Assembly: GCF_008630635.1 (NCBI RefSeq)
Contig: NZ_CP043869.1
Location: 2,541,160 to 2,605,159, forward strand
Direction: 5' to 3'
Source: Neptunomonas concharum
Lineage (GTDB): Bacteria; Pseudomonadota; Gammaproteobacteria; Pseudomonadales; Balneatricaceae
Length of the DNA: 64,000 nt
Position 1 is the first letter of the stretch. Each line of letters opens with the position of its first letter. The translations under genes and the position numbers were made by a program. The notes beneath the pieces were generated by a model that saw nothing but the letters and a program-made list of their open reading frames with translations, was not told where the DNA came from and ran no database searches. This document shows, one piece after another, positions 25,408 to 35,295 of this stretch.

Positions 25408-26709
25408 TTAAATAGATTTAAGCGCTTGTTCAAAATCGACAATCAGATCAGTGGCATCTTCAATACCAACAGACAAACGGATACAACCGGGATTAATTCC
25501 CATATCTTGACGCTGCTTGCTGGTATAACCGGCATGTGAAGTGTTAAAGGGCAGGCTAACCAAGGACTCCACGCCCCCTAGGCTTGTCGCTTGTTTGGGT
25601 AGTTTTAGGTGTTTGAGAAGCGTTAACGCAGCCTCATCACCACCTTTAACTTCAAAGGCAATCATGCCGCCGCCGTTATTCAAGACAGCGCGGGCTAGCT
25701 TGTTATCTGGGTGACTCTCTAAGAGTGGGTAAAAAACACGATTAACCGATGGGTGTTGCTCAAGATACTGAGCAAGAGCCAGAGCAGAACGCTCATGAGC
25801 GGCCATGCGAATCGCCAATGTTTTCAAACCGCGCTCAAACAAGAAGCACGCATGTGGATCTAAACTGCCACCATATGCCAACAACCGAGGCCAGATCATA
25901 TCCACCAGCTTACGGCTACCCATCACAGCACCCGCAATCAGATCGCTATGCCCATTAAGGTATTTAGACGCTGAATGAATAACCAAATCTGCACCCATTT
26001 CAACAATGCGACAACTAATGGGTGTCAGGAAAGTACCATCAATAATGAGACGCACTTCATTGCGTTTAGCAATCTCAGCCAAACGACGAATATCAACCAA
26101 TTTCAGCAAAGGATTGGTGAGTGCCTCAAAGTAGAGAATCTGCGTATTAGGGCGTATAGCTGCTTCTATGGCTTCGTAATCGCGTGGATCAACATAACTA
26201 ACGCTCATGTTTAGCGTTGGCAGCTCTTGATTGAAGAGGTTATAAGTCCCGCCATACAACTCGTTGGAAGCAACAATATGCGCGCCTTTATCCAACATCG
26301 CCATAACCGTTGCTGTAATGGCAGCCATACCCGAACTAAACACCAAAGCAGATTCGGCGCCTTCTAAAGCGGCAAGCTTTGTTTGAAGGGCCCACTGATT
26401 AGGGTTTCCGTAACGTGTATAAATAAAGCGGTCACGCGCATACCCCTCTTCTACCGAGCGATATTGCTCATCACCCAACAAAAAAGTTGATGTTTGATAA
26501 ATTGGCGTACCGACAGCACCCGATATTTCATCATCCATAGTACCGGCATGGACAGCTGCCGTTGAAAAGCCTTTATCTGACCAATCTTTATGGGTTAATG
26601 AGGGGCCGGGATTACGAGAGCGAGTGAGATCAGAACTCCAGCGCACGCCTTCAGACAGTGCACTAACGCCCAATGAATCCCCTTTAATGTGTCCTTCTTT
26701 TTTTATCAT
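25408..26709 (-). CDS. Cys/Met-metabolism PLP enzyme (gamma-lyase/synthase family)
   Basis: A 433-residue fold-type I PLP enzyme. The PLP lysine is in HSASKYLNGHSD, with the cofactor-contacting YTRYGNPN and SSGMAAI segments. At the position where methionine gamma-lyases have a reactive cysteine (LYGCT) this enzyme has LYGGT, so it is more likely a cystathionine gamma-lyase/synthase or another beta/gamma-eliminating enzyme. An unusual N-terminal extension of about 45 residues precedes the core. Start has AGGGC upstream. It is divergent from the TyrR-family regulator with TyrR boxes between, and heads an apparent operon with OsmC and an amino-acid importer. Confidence 0.85.
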   Translation of the reverse strand: MIKKEGHIKGDSLGVSALSEGVRWSSDLTRSRNPGPSLTHKDWSDKGFSTAAVHAGTMDDEISGAVGTPIYQTSTFLLGDEQYRSVEEGYARDRFIYTRYGNPNQWALQTKLAALEGAESALVFSSGMAAITATVMAMLDKGAHIVASNELYGGTYNLFNQELPTLNMSVSYVDPRDYEAIEAAIRPNTQILYFEALTNPLLKLVDIRRLAEIAKRNEVRLIIDGTFLTPISCRIVEMGADLVIHSASKYLNGHSDLIAGAVMGSRKLVDMIWPRLLAYGGSLDPHACFLFERGLKTLAIRMAAHERSALALAQYLEQHPSVNRVFYPLLESHPDNKLARAVLNNGGGMIAFEVKGGDEAALTLLKHLKLPKQATSLGGVESLVSLPFNTSHAGYTSKQRQDMGINPGCIRLSVGIEDATDLIVDFEQALKSI

Positions 26710-26825
26710 TATGTTGCCCTGTGAGTATTAATCTTCAAACTCACTAGAGCAAAACATAAGCCAAATAAAAAAACTTTTTAAAAAACAGATACTTAAGTAA
26801 AAATAAAAACTATTTTTAAAAAATA

Positions 26826-26843
26826 TGTAATAATAAAATTACA
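26826..26843. promoter_or_regulatory. TyrR-type operator 1
   Basis: TGTAATAATAAAATTACA matches the TyrR box TGTAAA-N6-TTTACA with one change in each half. The same 18-mer recurs at 26927. It lies in the A/T-rich region between the PLP operon and the TyrR-family gene, 117 nt from the PLP start. Confidence 0.6.
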
Positions 26844-26907
26844 AAAATATAATTAACACTCCGAAAAAGTAGTTAATTTCCTTATAAAACATAGTATAAA
26901 ATCAATT

Positions 26908-26925
26908 TGTAACGTAATAATTACA
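26908..26925. promoter_or_regulatory. TyrR-type operator 2
   Basis: TGTAACGTAATAATTACA keeps the TGTAA/TTACA halves at the same 18-bp spacing. It abuts operator 3 (centres 19 bp apart), so two dimers could bind on nearly the same face. Confidence 0.55.
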
Positions 26926-26926
26926 G

Positions 26927-26944
26927 TGTAATAATAAAATTACA
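26927..26944. promoter_or_regulatory. TyrR-type operator 3
   Basis: Identical to operator 1 over all 18 bp. It ends 21 nt before the regulator's ATG, a position suited to autorepression. Confidence 0.6.
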
Positions 26945-26965
26945 TACTCATTACAAGGCTTCGCC

Positions 26966-28489
26966 ATGAGATTTGATATCCGCTCTAAAGATCGCCTAGG
27001 CATTACCCAAGAAATTCTTGAGGTGTTTTCTAGACAGAACTGGAATCTAGTAACGATGGAAATGCATTTGCACCACACCTTCGTAGAATTAGATGATACG
27101 GCGACGCTGGAAGACTTAAAAAGCGTCGTACTCTCGGTGGAAGGCGTAACAGAGGTGGTTGAAGTCGACCTACTACCAGGTGAGCGGCGCAGCCAACATC
27201 TGGATGCTGTTTTATCAAAACTCCAAGACCCGATTCTCGACATAGATCATCTTGGAAAAATCCTATTAAGCAACACGGCCGCCGCCACCCTTTTGGGGTT
27301 ACCAAGAGAACAACTACAAGGTATGGAGATCACTGAGTTTACTGACTACCCCTTGTCGTCGCTGCTACAAAAATCACCAACCACATTGGATATAACCCTT
27401 GCGGGCCAGTCTTTTCTTGCAGCCATCACACCTGTTTTTTCCTATAACCGAGGGATAAAACAAGTTTCCGGTGCAGTACTTTTCTTGCAAAGCATTCGCC
27501 GTATAGGCCAGCAAATTGCGGCGGTAACACACACACCTGGGGATAACACCACCTCATTAATCGGTACTTCTCGATCCACCCGAGAATTGATTAGCCACAC
27601 ACAGCGCTTTTCCCAACTAGATATGCCTGTTCTTATTCAAGGGGAAACTGGAACGGGTAAAGAGCTATTAGCACATATGCTTCATGAAAACGGTGCTCGC
27701 TCACAAGCGCCGTTTATGGCGATCAATTGCGCTGCATTACCAGAAAACCTGCTAGAAAGTGAGTTATTTGGCTATGCACCCGGCGCCTTCTCCGGCGCCA
27801 GCAAAAACGGCAAACCCGGTTTATTTGAATTAGCGGATGGCGGGTCTGTTTTTCTTGATGAGATTGGTGAAATGTCCCCCTACCTCCAAGCTAAGCTGCT
27901 TCGCGTGTTACAGGAGTACTCTTTCAGGCGTATTGGTGGGGAGAAGGAGATCTCGGTGAATGTGCGTATCATTAGTGCCACCCATAGAGACTTACTTGCC
28001 ATGGCTGAGGAGCACCAGTTCAGAGAGGACTTATTTTACCGCTTAAACGTACTGAACTTGAGCGTGCCTCCTCTAAGAGAACGCACCGAAGATATCCCAG
28101 AATTAACAAGGTACTTCATTCAACACGCCGCTGAACAAACAAACCGTCCAACCCCAGAAGTCTCAGAAGCCGCCATGGAGATGCTCCTTAACTACTCATG
28201 GCCTGGCAATATACGCGAGCTGCAAAACATTCTTTTCCGGGCAGTTGCCATGTCAGATGATATTTACATTGACGCCAAGCAGCTTCCTTTCGACTCAAGC
28301 TCAGAACATACTGAACCCAAAGGAGCGTTGAAAATAGGCAACTGGGAGGATGCTATATCGGAATTTGAATCCCAACTGCTAACATCGTTGTTCCCACACT
28401 TCCCTTCATCCCGAAAGCTAGCAAACCGACTAGGTGTCTCTCATAACACCATTGCCCTAAAATTAAGAAAGTACGGCATTTCAAAATAA
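26966..28489 (+). CDS. TyrR-family ACT-PAS-AAA+ regulator
   Basis: A 507-residue regulator with the full TyrR architecture: N-terminal ACT domain (1-70, RLGITQEIL), PAS domain (about 75-185), AAA+ domain (about 200-435; Walker A GETGTGKE, Walker B GGSVFLDEIGE) and a C-terminal TyrR-type helix-turn-helix (RKLANRLGVSHNTIALKLRKYGI region, only named here in part). ACT domains bind amino acids, so an amino-acid effector is expected. The sigma-54-contact loop reads GAFSGA, one residue from GAFTGA, whereas E. coli TyrR lacks this motif; sigma-54 activation is thus conceivable, though I found no TGGC-N8-TGC promoter nearby. Divergent from the PLP/OsmC/ABC operon it probably controls. Confidence 0.9.
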   Translation: MRFDIRSKDRLGITQEILEVFSRQNWNLVTMEMHLHHTFVELDDTATLEDLKSVVLSVEGVTEVVEVDLLPGERRSQHLDAVLSKLQDPILDIDHLGKILLSNTAAATLLGLPREQLQGMEITEFTDYPLSSLLQKSPTTLDITLAGQSFLAAITPVFSYNRGIKQVSGAVLFLQSIRRIGQQIAAVTHTPGDNTTSLIGTSRSTRELISHTQRFSQLDMPVLIQGETGTGKELLAHMLHENGARSQAPFMAINCAALPENLLESELFGYAPGAFSGASKNGKPGLFELADGGSVFLDEIGEMSPYLQAKLLRVLQEYSFRRIGGEKEISVNVRIISATHRDLLAMAEEHQFREDLFYRLNVLNLSVPPLRERTEDIPELTRYFIQHAAEQTNRPTPEVSEAAMEMLLNYSWPGNIRELQNILFRAVAMSDDIYIDAKQLPFDSSSEHTEPKGALKIGNWEDAISEFESQLLTSLFPHFPSSRKLANRLGVSHNTIALKLRKYGISK

Positions 28490-28511
28490 AAAAGCGCGGA
28501 TAAACCGCGCT
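28485..28511 (-). terminator. Rho-independent terminator of mdeA
   Basis: On the minus strand AGCGCGG and CCGCGCT pair around a 5-nt loop, followed by a T-rich run, 22 nt after the mdeA stop. It overlaps the end of the convergent TyrR-family gene. Confidence 0.85.
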
Positions 28512-28532
28512 ATAAACAGGGGAGGAAAAAGA

Positions 28533-29726
28533 TTAACCGGCAAGGGCCTGCTCGATATCAGCAAGGATATCATCGACAGCTTCTAAACCAATGGAAAGAC
28601 GAACTAAACCTTCGCTAATCCCATAAGAGGCCCGCTCTTCTTGCGTGTAAGTCGCATGAGTCATACTCGCTGGGTGCTGGCACAAGGTTTCAGCATCACC
28701 CAAACTGACCGCACGCTTGATCATCTGTAGTTTATTCATAAACTCAACCCCCGCAGTGAAGCCACCTTTCAGCTCCATTGCAATCATACCGCCGGGGGCT
28801 TTCATCTGACGCATAGACAACTCATGATAAGGATCATCTTTCAAACCAGGATAATAGATAGACTCAAGTGCCGGATGCTGCTGTAAGCGCTCAGCAATTT
28901 TCTGAGCACTACTGCAATGGCGCTCCATACGAAGCTCTAGTGTTTTTATACCCCGTAAAACCAGAAAGGCTGTCAGCGGTGCGATAACGGCACCTGTCAT
29001 ATCCTTCAAACCAAATACACGAATGTGAGTAATGAGATCCTGTTTACCAATAACAGCACCTGCAATAAGATCGCCATGCCCACCTAAATATTTGGTAGCT
29101 GAGTGAACAACAAGATCTGCCCCCATCGTTAATGGACGCTGCAGCGCAGGCGTACAATAAGTGTTATCAACCACCACCGTTATGTCAGGATTATAGTCAT
29201 GAGCTAGCTTGCTCAGATGTGCAATATCCATAATGCGCATGTTCGGATTTACGGGGCTCTCGAAATACACCACTTTGGTATTTGGTGTGAGGGCATTGGC
29301 AACAGCGTCTGCATTCGTGCAATCAACAAACTCTACCTCAATACCAAACTTCTTTAAGCCATGCTGAAAAAACGCGTAAGTGCAGCCGTATAATGTCATA
29401 TCTGCCACCACTTTATCGCCAGGGGACAGAAGTGACCACATAGCCGCCGTAATAGCTCCCATACCGGAAGCGGTTGCCAGACACGCCTCCCCTTCTTCAA
29501 GATCAGCTAAGCGCGTCTCTAATAGGGCTTGTGTAGGGTTAGAAATACGGCTGTAAAAATGCCCAGCCTCCTCTCCTGCAAATCGCGCAGCACCTTGCTC
29601 GACATTCTCAAAACAGAAAGTGGATGTCATGTAAACAGGCGGGTTTAAAGCACCTTCATTATCATAGGCGTCATACCCAGAATGGATGGCACGCGTTGAG
29701 AAAGCGAGGGGTTTATTATTGTTCAT
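28533..29726 (-). CDS. mdeA: L-methionine gamma-lyase
   Basis: A 397-residue PLP enzyme that cleaves methionine to methanethiol, ammonia and 2-oxobutyrate. It carries the discriminating cysteine in TLYGCTYAFF (equivalent to Cys116 of Pseudomonas putida MGL), the PLP lysine in HSATKYLGGHGD, YSRISNPT and the C-terminal QHPASMTHATYT segment, all very like P. putida MdeA, whose length (398) it matches. Of two adjacent ATGs, 29726 gives the better spacing (6 nt) to GGAG. It is divergent from an Lrp-type regulator, as in P. putida mdeR-mdeA, and has its own terminator. Confidence 0.92.
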   Translation of the reverse strand: MNNNKPLAFSTRAIHSGYDAYDNEGALNPPVYMTSTFCFENVEQGAARFAGEEAGHFYSRISNPTQALLETRLADLEEGEACLATASGMGAITAAMWSLLSPGDKVVADMTLYGCTYAFFQHGLKKFGIEVEFVDCTNADAVANALTPNTKVVYFESPVNPNMRIMDIAHLSKLAHDYNPDITVVVDNTYCTPALQRPLTMGADLVVHSATKYLGGHGDLIAGAVIGKQDLITHIRVFGLKDMTGAVIAPLTAFLVLRGIKTLELRMERHCSSAQKIAERLQQHPALESIYYPGLKDDPYHELSMRQMKAPGGMIAMELKGGFTAGVEFMNKLQMIKRAVSLGDAETLCQHPASMTHATYTQEERASYGISEGLVRLSIGLEAVDDILADIEQALAG

Positions 29727-29920
29727 CATATTCTCCACTTAGCGATCAAACTCTCGTTCAAAACCGAGCTCAGCACTATCGCCCTTAAATTTACTGGTTG
29801 AAATAGAAAAAATTAAGTGGTTAGAATAGCCATCATTAGTTAGCCAATCTGTTCATATTCAATGGATAGAAACGAATGTTTGGCATATAAAAATAAAATT
29901 TAATAAAAAATTAGTGAATT

Positions 29921-30403
29921 ATGCCAATTAAAAAATTAGACAGAATTGATCGCCGAATTCTCGAAGAAATTCAACGCAACGGCAATATCAGCAACCTAGA
30001 ACTTGCGGATATCGTCGGCCTTTCCCCCTCCCCCTGCTCAAGAAGGGTAAGACAACTGGAGGAAGCAGGAATTATTGACCGCCAAGTCACCCTGTTAAAT
30101 CAGGATGCTCTAGGGTTACCGCTTACCGTATTTATCCATGTCAGCCTAGATAAACAACTACCTAAAATTTTAGAGAACTTTGAAAGTAAGATTTCTACTT
30201 ACAGTGAAGTTCAAGAATGCGCCCTCATCACCGGTGGAGATGCAGATTACTTACTCAAAGTACTCATGCCAGACATGTCCTACTACGAGCGATTTTTGCT
30301 TAAAGAATTGAATCAGATTGATGGTGTTTCCAGCATCCGCACAAGCTTTGTGATGCGTCGCGTATTGCACCGAACGGAACTACCGCTGTCCCATATTAAA
30401 TAA
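29921..30403 (+). CDS. mdeR: Lrp/AsnC-family regulator, probable activator of mdeA
   Basis: A 160-residue Lrp/AsnC protein: N-terminal helix-turn-helix (about 5-60, LDRIDRRILEEIQRNGNIS; NLELADIVGLSPSPCSRRV) and a C-terminal RAM/ACT-like effector domain (about 70-150, ending CALITGGDADYLLKV and onward). Such regulators bind amino acids. Position opposite mdeA mirrors the mdeR-mdeA pair of Pseudomonas putida, so regulation of methionine breakdown is inferred. There is no clear ribosome site before the ATG. A GCCAA/TTGGC inverted pair about 38 bp apart in the shared intergenic region is a weak operator candidate. Confidence 0.82.
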   Translation: MPIKKLDRIDRRILEEIQRNGNISNLELADIVGLSPSPCSRRVRQLEEAGIIDRQVTLLNQDALGLPLTVFIHVSLDKQLPKILENFESKISTYSEVQECALITGGDADYLLKVLMPDMSYYERFLLKELNQIDGVSSIRTSFVMRRVLHRTELPLSHIK

Positions 30404-30456
30404 GTGCAGGCAGGCTATAAAAAGCGGTTTGTGAGCCACAGTGAAAAGTACTGACA

Positions 30457-30498
30457 CCGATGTCCACTTTTGTCAAAAAGCGGACATCGGCTATTTTT
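30457..30498 (+). terminator. Rho-independent terminator of mdeR
   Basis: CCGATGTCC and GGACATCGG form a perfect 9-bp stem, extended by an inner CTTTT/AAAAG pairing, followed by a T run. It lies 54 nt after the mdeR stop. Confidence 0.85.
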
Positions 30499-30541
30499 TA
30501 TTACAGATTGAAAACAGGCACTTTTTAGCTAACTTCTACAA

Positions 30542-32602
<2,061 letters not shown>

Positions 32603-33448
32603 TTAATCGTTAGCAAAAGGTTCTTTTACAGGGCGTAAACTTTCAAAAACAGGAGGTTTTCCTGACATTTTGGCCGTAAAGGTTTGCATCATATCCGTGG
32701 GCTGAAACATACCAGCTTGCCAAGTAGCCATATAATTCAGGCTATCGGCCATACTGTGATCACGAGCATAATTGATCATCTGCTTACACCCTGTTACCGC
32801 TAAGGGTGAGCGTTGTGCAATCTGAGCCGCTAGTGCCATCACACCTGATAACATAGCGCTCTGATCAGCATAGACGTTATTCACAAGTCCCGACTGTTTT
32901 GCCTCTTGTGCAAAAAACTTTCGCCCGGTAAACGCTAACTCTCTGGCTAAACCCTCTGAGATTAATTTTGGCAAACGTTGCAAAGTGCCCAAATCGGCCG
33001 TCATGCCAAGCTCGGTTTCTTTTACCGTAAAAAAAGCATCCTCTGTGCAATAGCGCATATCGCTTGCACAGACCAGATCTAATGCCCCACCAATACAACC
33101 ACCTTGGATAGCCGTCAGTACGGGCATACGTATCTCTTCCAGTACCGAAAAGCAGGCCTGCAGCTGCTGAACAAGACGGCGCATTGCCTCTGCACGCCTT
33201 CCGGCTTCACCGTTAAACATTTTAGGATCTGGTTGAGTAAAAATTTCTAAATCCATACCCGCGCTGAAATGCTTGCCTGTTGATGAGATCACCAGCACAC
33301 GGGCTTCCCCTGACTCATCCAGCTCCCGAATCGCTTTTGGGAAGGAATGCCAGAACGCTCGATTCATCGAGTTGTAAGCCTCAGGGCGATTCAATTGTAG
33401 GTGAGCGACATACTCATTGACGGTTAGCTCAAACGGTAACGCAGACAT
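32603..33448 (-). CDS. Delta3,5-delta2,4-dienoyl-CoA isomerase (crotonase family)
   Basis: A 281-residue crotonase-fold protein. The oxyanion-hole segments HFSAGMDLEIF and QGGCIGGALDL are present. The segment RYCTEDAFFTVKE...GMTADLGTLQRLP, with Glu and Asp where mammalian ECH1 has its catalytic acids, points to dienoyl-CoA isomerase rather than a simple hydratase. It would convert 3,5-dienoyl-CoA to the 2,4-dienoyl-CoA that FadH reduces, which fits the neighbour exactly. Start ATG has AGGAG 8 nt upstream. It is divergent from a TetR gene with a shared operator. Confidence 0.85.
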   Translation of the reverse strand: MSALPFELTVNEYVAHLQLNRPEAYNSMNRAFWHSFPKAIRELDESGEARVLVISSTGKHFSAGMDLEIFTQPDPKMFNGEAGRRAEAMRRLVQQLQACFSVLEEIRMPVLTAIQGGCIGGALDLVCASDMRYCTEDAFFTVKETELGMTADLGTLQRLPKLISEGLARELAFTGRKFFAQEAKQSGLVNNVYADQSAMLSGVMALAAQIAQRSPLAVTGCKQMINYARDHSMADSLNYMATWQAGMFQPTDMMQTFTAKMSGKPPVFESLRPVKEPFAND

Positions 33449-33471
33449 TGCCAGTGCTCCTTTTTCTTATC

Positions 33472-33484
33472 TGGACACCGTCAA
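33472..33484. promoter_or_regulatory. Second, imperfect TetR operator
   Basis: TGGACACCGTCAA matches the 33499 palindrome at 11 of 13 positions, 27 bp away. It overlaps the region around the -10 and early transcript of the minus-strand promoter. Confidence 0.45.
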
Positions 33485-33498
33485 GATAATGACTTATT

Positions 33499-33511
33499 TT
33501 GACACTGTCAA
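33499..33511. promoter_or_regulatory. TetR operator shared as -35 box by two divergent promoters
   Basis: TTGACACTGTCAA is a perfect palindrome. Rightwards TTGACA is 17 nt from TAGATT (33522); leftwards its complement TTGACA is 17 nt from TATCTT. One bound repressor would cover both -35 elements. The rightward promoter predicts a transcript start at the tetR ATG itself. Confidence 0.6.
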
Positions 33512-33533
33512 GATTGCTTGATAGATTGCCGCC

Positions 33534-34139
33534 ATGAGTAAAGAGAAAAAAACTTACCACCATGGTGACTTGCGACAGTCATTGCTAGATAGTGCAACCT
33601 CCATTATTCGCGGCAACGGCCTCGAAGCACTTTCCATGCGCAAACTAGCCGACCATGTGGGTGTTTCCCGCATGGCGCCCTACCATCACTTCAAAGATAA
33701 AAACGAATTACTGTGCGCTATCGCTGAACAGGGCTTCCTGCTACAAGATAAAGCCGTGAGGAGCTTACCGGAGCAGTTCCCTTCACTACCTCCTGATGCA
33801 TTATTTGAGCACTACGTATTAACTTACATTCGTTTCGCTAATGAACACCCAGAAACCTATGATCTGATGTTCGGAAGGGAGATTTGGAAGGCAGGGAAAC
33901 CTACAGAGTCGTTAAAGCAAGTTTCAAAAAACAGCTTTCGTATATGGGTAGAGTGGATAGAAAGACTACAGCAGCAAAACCTATTTGACGATAAAGAGCC
34001 CGCTTTACGCATCGCACAGGCCACATGGGCTTCGCTACACGGGCTATGCCGTTTATTTAATGATGGTATTTATGTTAATAAACAAGACTTAGAAGCAATC
34101 GCAAAAACAACTGTAAGCTTGCTTGTAAAGCGTATCTAA
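33534..34139 (+). CDS. TetR-family repressor, probable regulator of the fadH operon
   Basis: A 201-residue TetR protein. The helix-turn-helix lies in about 10-60 (LRQSLLDSATSIIRGNG; ALSMRKLADHVGVSRMAPYHHF), followed by a WHG/TetR_C-like ligand domain (about 75-195). Divergent position against the dienoyl-CoA isomerase/fadH genes and the shared palindrome suggest control of unsaturated fatty-acid breakdown, with an acyl-CoA as likely effector (inference). No Shine-Dalgarno sequence is visible and the promoter geometry predicts a leaderless mRNA. Confidence 0.88.
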   Translation: MSKEKKTYHHGDLRQSLLDSATSIIRGNGLEALSMRKLADHVGVSRMAPYHHFKDKNELLCAIAEQGFLLQDKAVRSLPEQFPSLPPDALFEHYVLTYIRFANEHPETYDLMFGREIWKAGKPTESLKQVSKNSFRIWVEWIERLQQQNLFDDKEPALRIAQATWASLHGLCRLFNDGIYVNKQDLEAIAKTTVSLLVKRI

Positions 34140-34142
34140 CCT

Positions 34143-34574
34143 TTACTCTAATGAAATTAATACGCCTCTTATTTCAATTCTAACCTGCTCGATAGATTCA
34201 ATAATTGCATTGACGGAATCCATTTCCGTCGGCATCGATGACCAGTGTTTTGACCAAATTTCATGGAGAGATTGCGCTCGCATTTGAACGTTATCACCTG
34301 CGAGAATACTCAGTTCATTTATCAGGCCGACACTTACCCAGCCTTTACGTGGACTCCCCTCTTTTTCATCGCCGTCGTAGTGTGCGACATAAACCAGCTG
34401 CTCTAAATCAGCTAGCTCTTTCAACATTTCAAACGCAGCTGTACGAATATTATTATTCTCTTCAGAGATCTCCATCCGCCAGACGTTATATGAGAAACCA
34501 ACTAAGGCAAAGATAACACTGAAAATAGCCGTTGCCTGATAGACTTGAATTCGCTTCAAAAACACTTTATCCAT
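34143..34574 (-). CDS. Hypothetical protein with one N-terminal membrane helix
   Basis: A 143-residue protein I do not recognise. A single hydrophobic segment lies at about 12-32 (TAIFSVIFALVGFSYNVW) with basic residues before it, so most of the chain is probably periplasmic. The rest is helical and acidic without cysteine motifs. GTGAG precedes the ATG. It ends 4 nt from the convergent tetR stop and follows the GNAT gene on the same strand at 57 nt. Confidence 0.6.
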   Translation of the reverse strand: MDKVFLKRIQVYQATAIFSVIFALVGFSYNVWRMEISEENNNIRTAAFEMLKELADLEQLVYVAHYDGDEKEGSPRKGWVSVGLINELSILAGDNVQMRAQSLHEIWSKHWSSMPTEMDSVNAIIESIEQVRIEIRGVLISLE

Positions 34575-34631
34575 AGGAATCTCACTTTTTATAATTATCT
34601 TCTTATGTTCCGATACTTATCTCTCGTACGT

Positions 34632-35036
34632 CTACTTAGCCCGCCTCATCAACGAAATATTTCCAACCTTATCAGTAAACCCAAATGGTTCGTAGAAGCT
34701 TGCCATTTCTGGAAGACAATAAAGCTCAAAGTGCTTTACTCTCTCTAGATCTGAATGATTGCAAATCGCCTCCATTATTTGTTGGCCGTAACCCTGTCCT
34801 TGGTATGACTCATCGACAATGACATCAAAAATCAAAGCCTTAAACGTATAGTCGGTCACAACTCGAGCAAATCCTATCAGATATCCCGTGGCGTCCGTTA
34901 AACCAATACAAATTTGCGACCCTGCTACACAACACCTCGTCTCTTCTAAAGAACGATCTTTTGCCCACCATGAAGATAGGTACAACTGGTGTAAACGCTC
35001 TACTTGCAGGTCATTCAAACAATAAATTAGCTCCAT
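34632..35036 (-). CDS. GNAT-family N-acetyltransferase
   Basis: A 134-residue single GNAT domain. The acetyl-CoA pyrophosphate loop is QGQGYGQQIM (about 79-88), preceded by IFDVIVDESY. The C-terminal ELYCLPEMASFYEPFGF segment is typical. The substrate is unknown. Start ATG has AAGGAG upstream. An unusual inverted repeat lies in the 259-nt gap before it. Confidence 0.85.
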   Translation of the reverse strand: MELIYCLNDLQVERLHQLYLSSWWAKDRSLEETRCCVAGSQICIGLTDATGYLIGFARVVTDYTFKALIFDVIVDESYQGQGYGQQIMEAICNHSDLERVKHFELYCLPEMASFYEPFGFTDKVGNISLMRRAK

Positions 35037-35225
35037 AGCCCTACTCCTTAAATAATAACCAGAAACAGGAAGAGCAAAACTTAAACCCTTATATTAAAAG
35101 TACAATATAATCAAAAGGTTAACACATGGACAGACCCTCGTAAGAAAAACAAGGGTACTAATATAGTGACAAGTTAGCTTCGGGAGGAAAGCACTTTTTT
35201 CTTATAAAACAAGGAATTATACCTA

Positions 35226-35263
35226 TGTAATACATTCATGACGCGTGTATGAATTTTATTACA
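35226..35263. repeat. Long imperfect inverted repeat in an empty intergenic stretch
   Basis: TGTAATACATTCAT and ATGAATTTTATTACA pair except for a small bulge, around a 9-nt centre containing ACGCGT. No T tract follows on either strand. It lies between the GNAT and UbiA-family genes, where I see no coding frame. Confidence 0.5.
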
Positions 35264-35295
35264 CGGTAAGATCATGAAACACCCTTTACAAGTAA

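Noticed and set aside
26710-26965. Search for a sigma-54 (-24/-12) promoter for the TyrR-family regulator's target.
   Set aside because: No TGGCAC-N5-TTGC-like sequence was found in this A/T-rich region, despite the GAFSGA loop in the regulator.
29739-29920. GCCAA/TTGGC inverted pair as an mdeR operator.
   Set aside because: Arms are only 5 bp and 38 bp apart; too weak to list as a feature.
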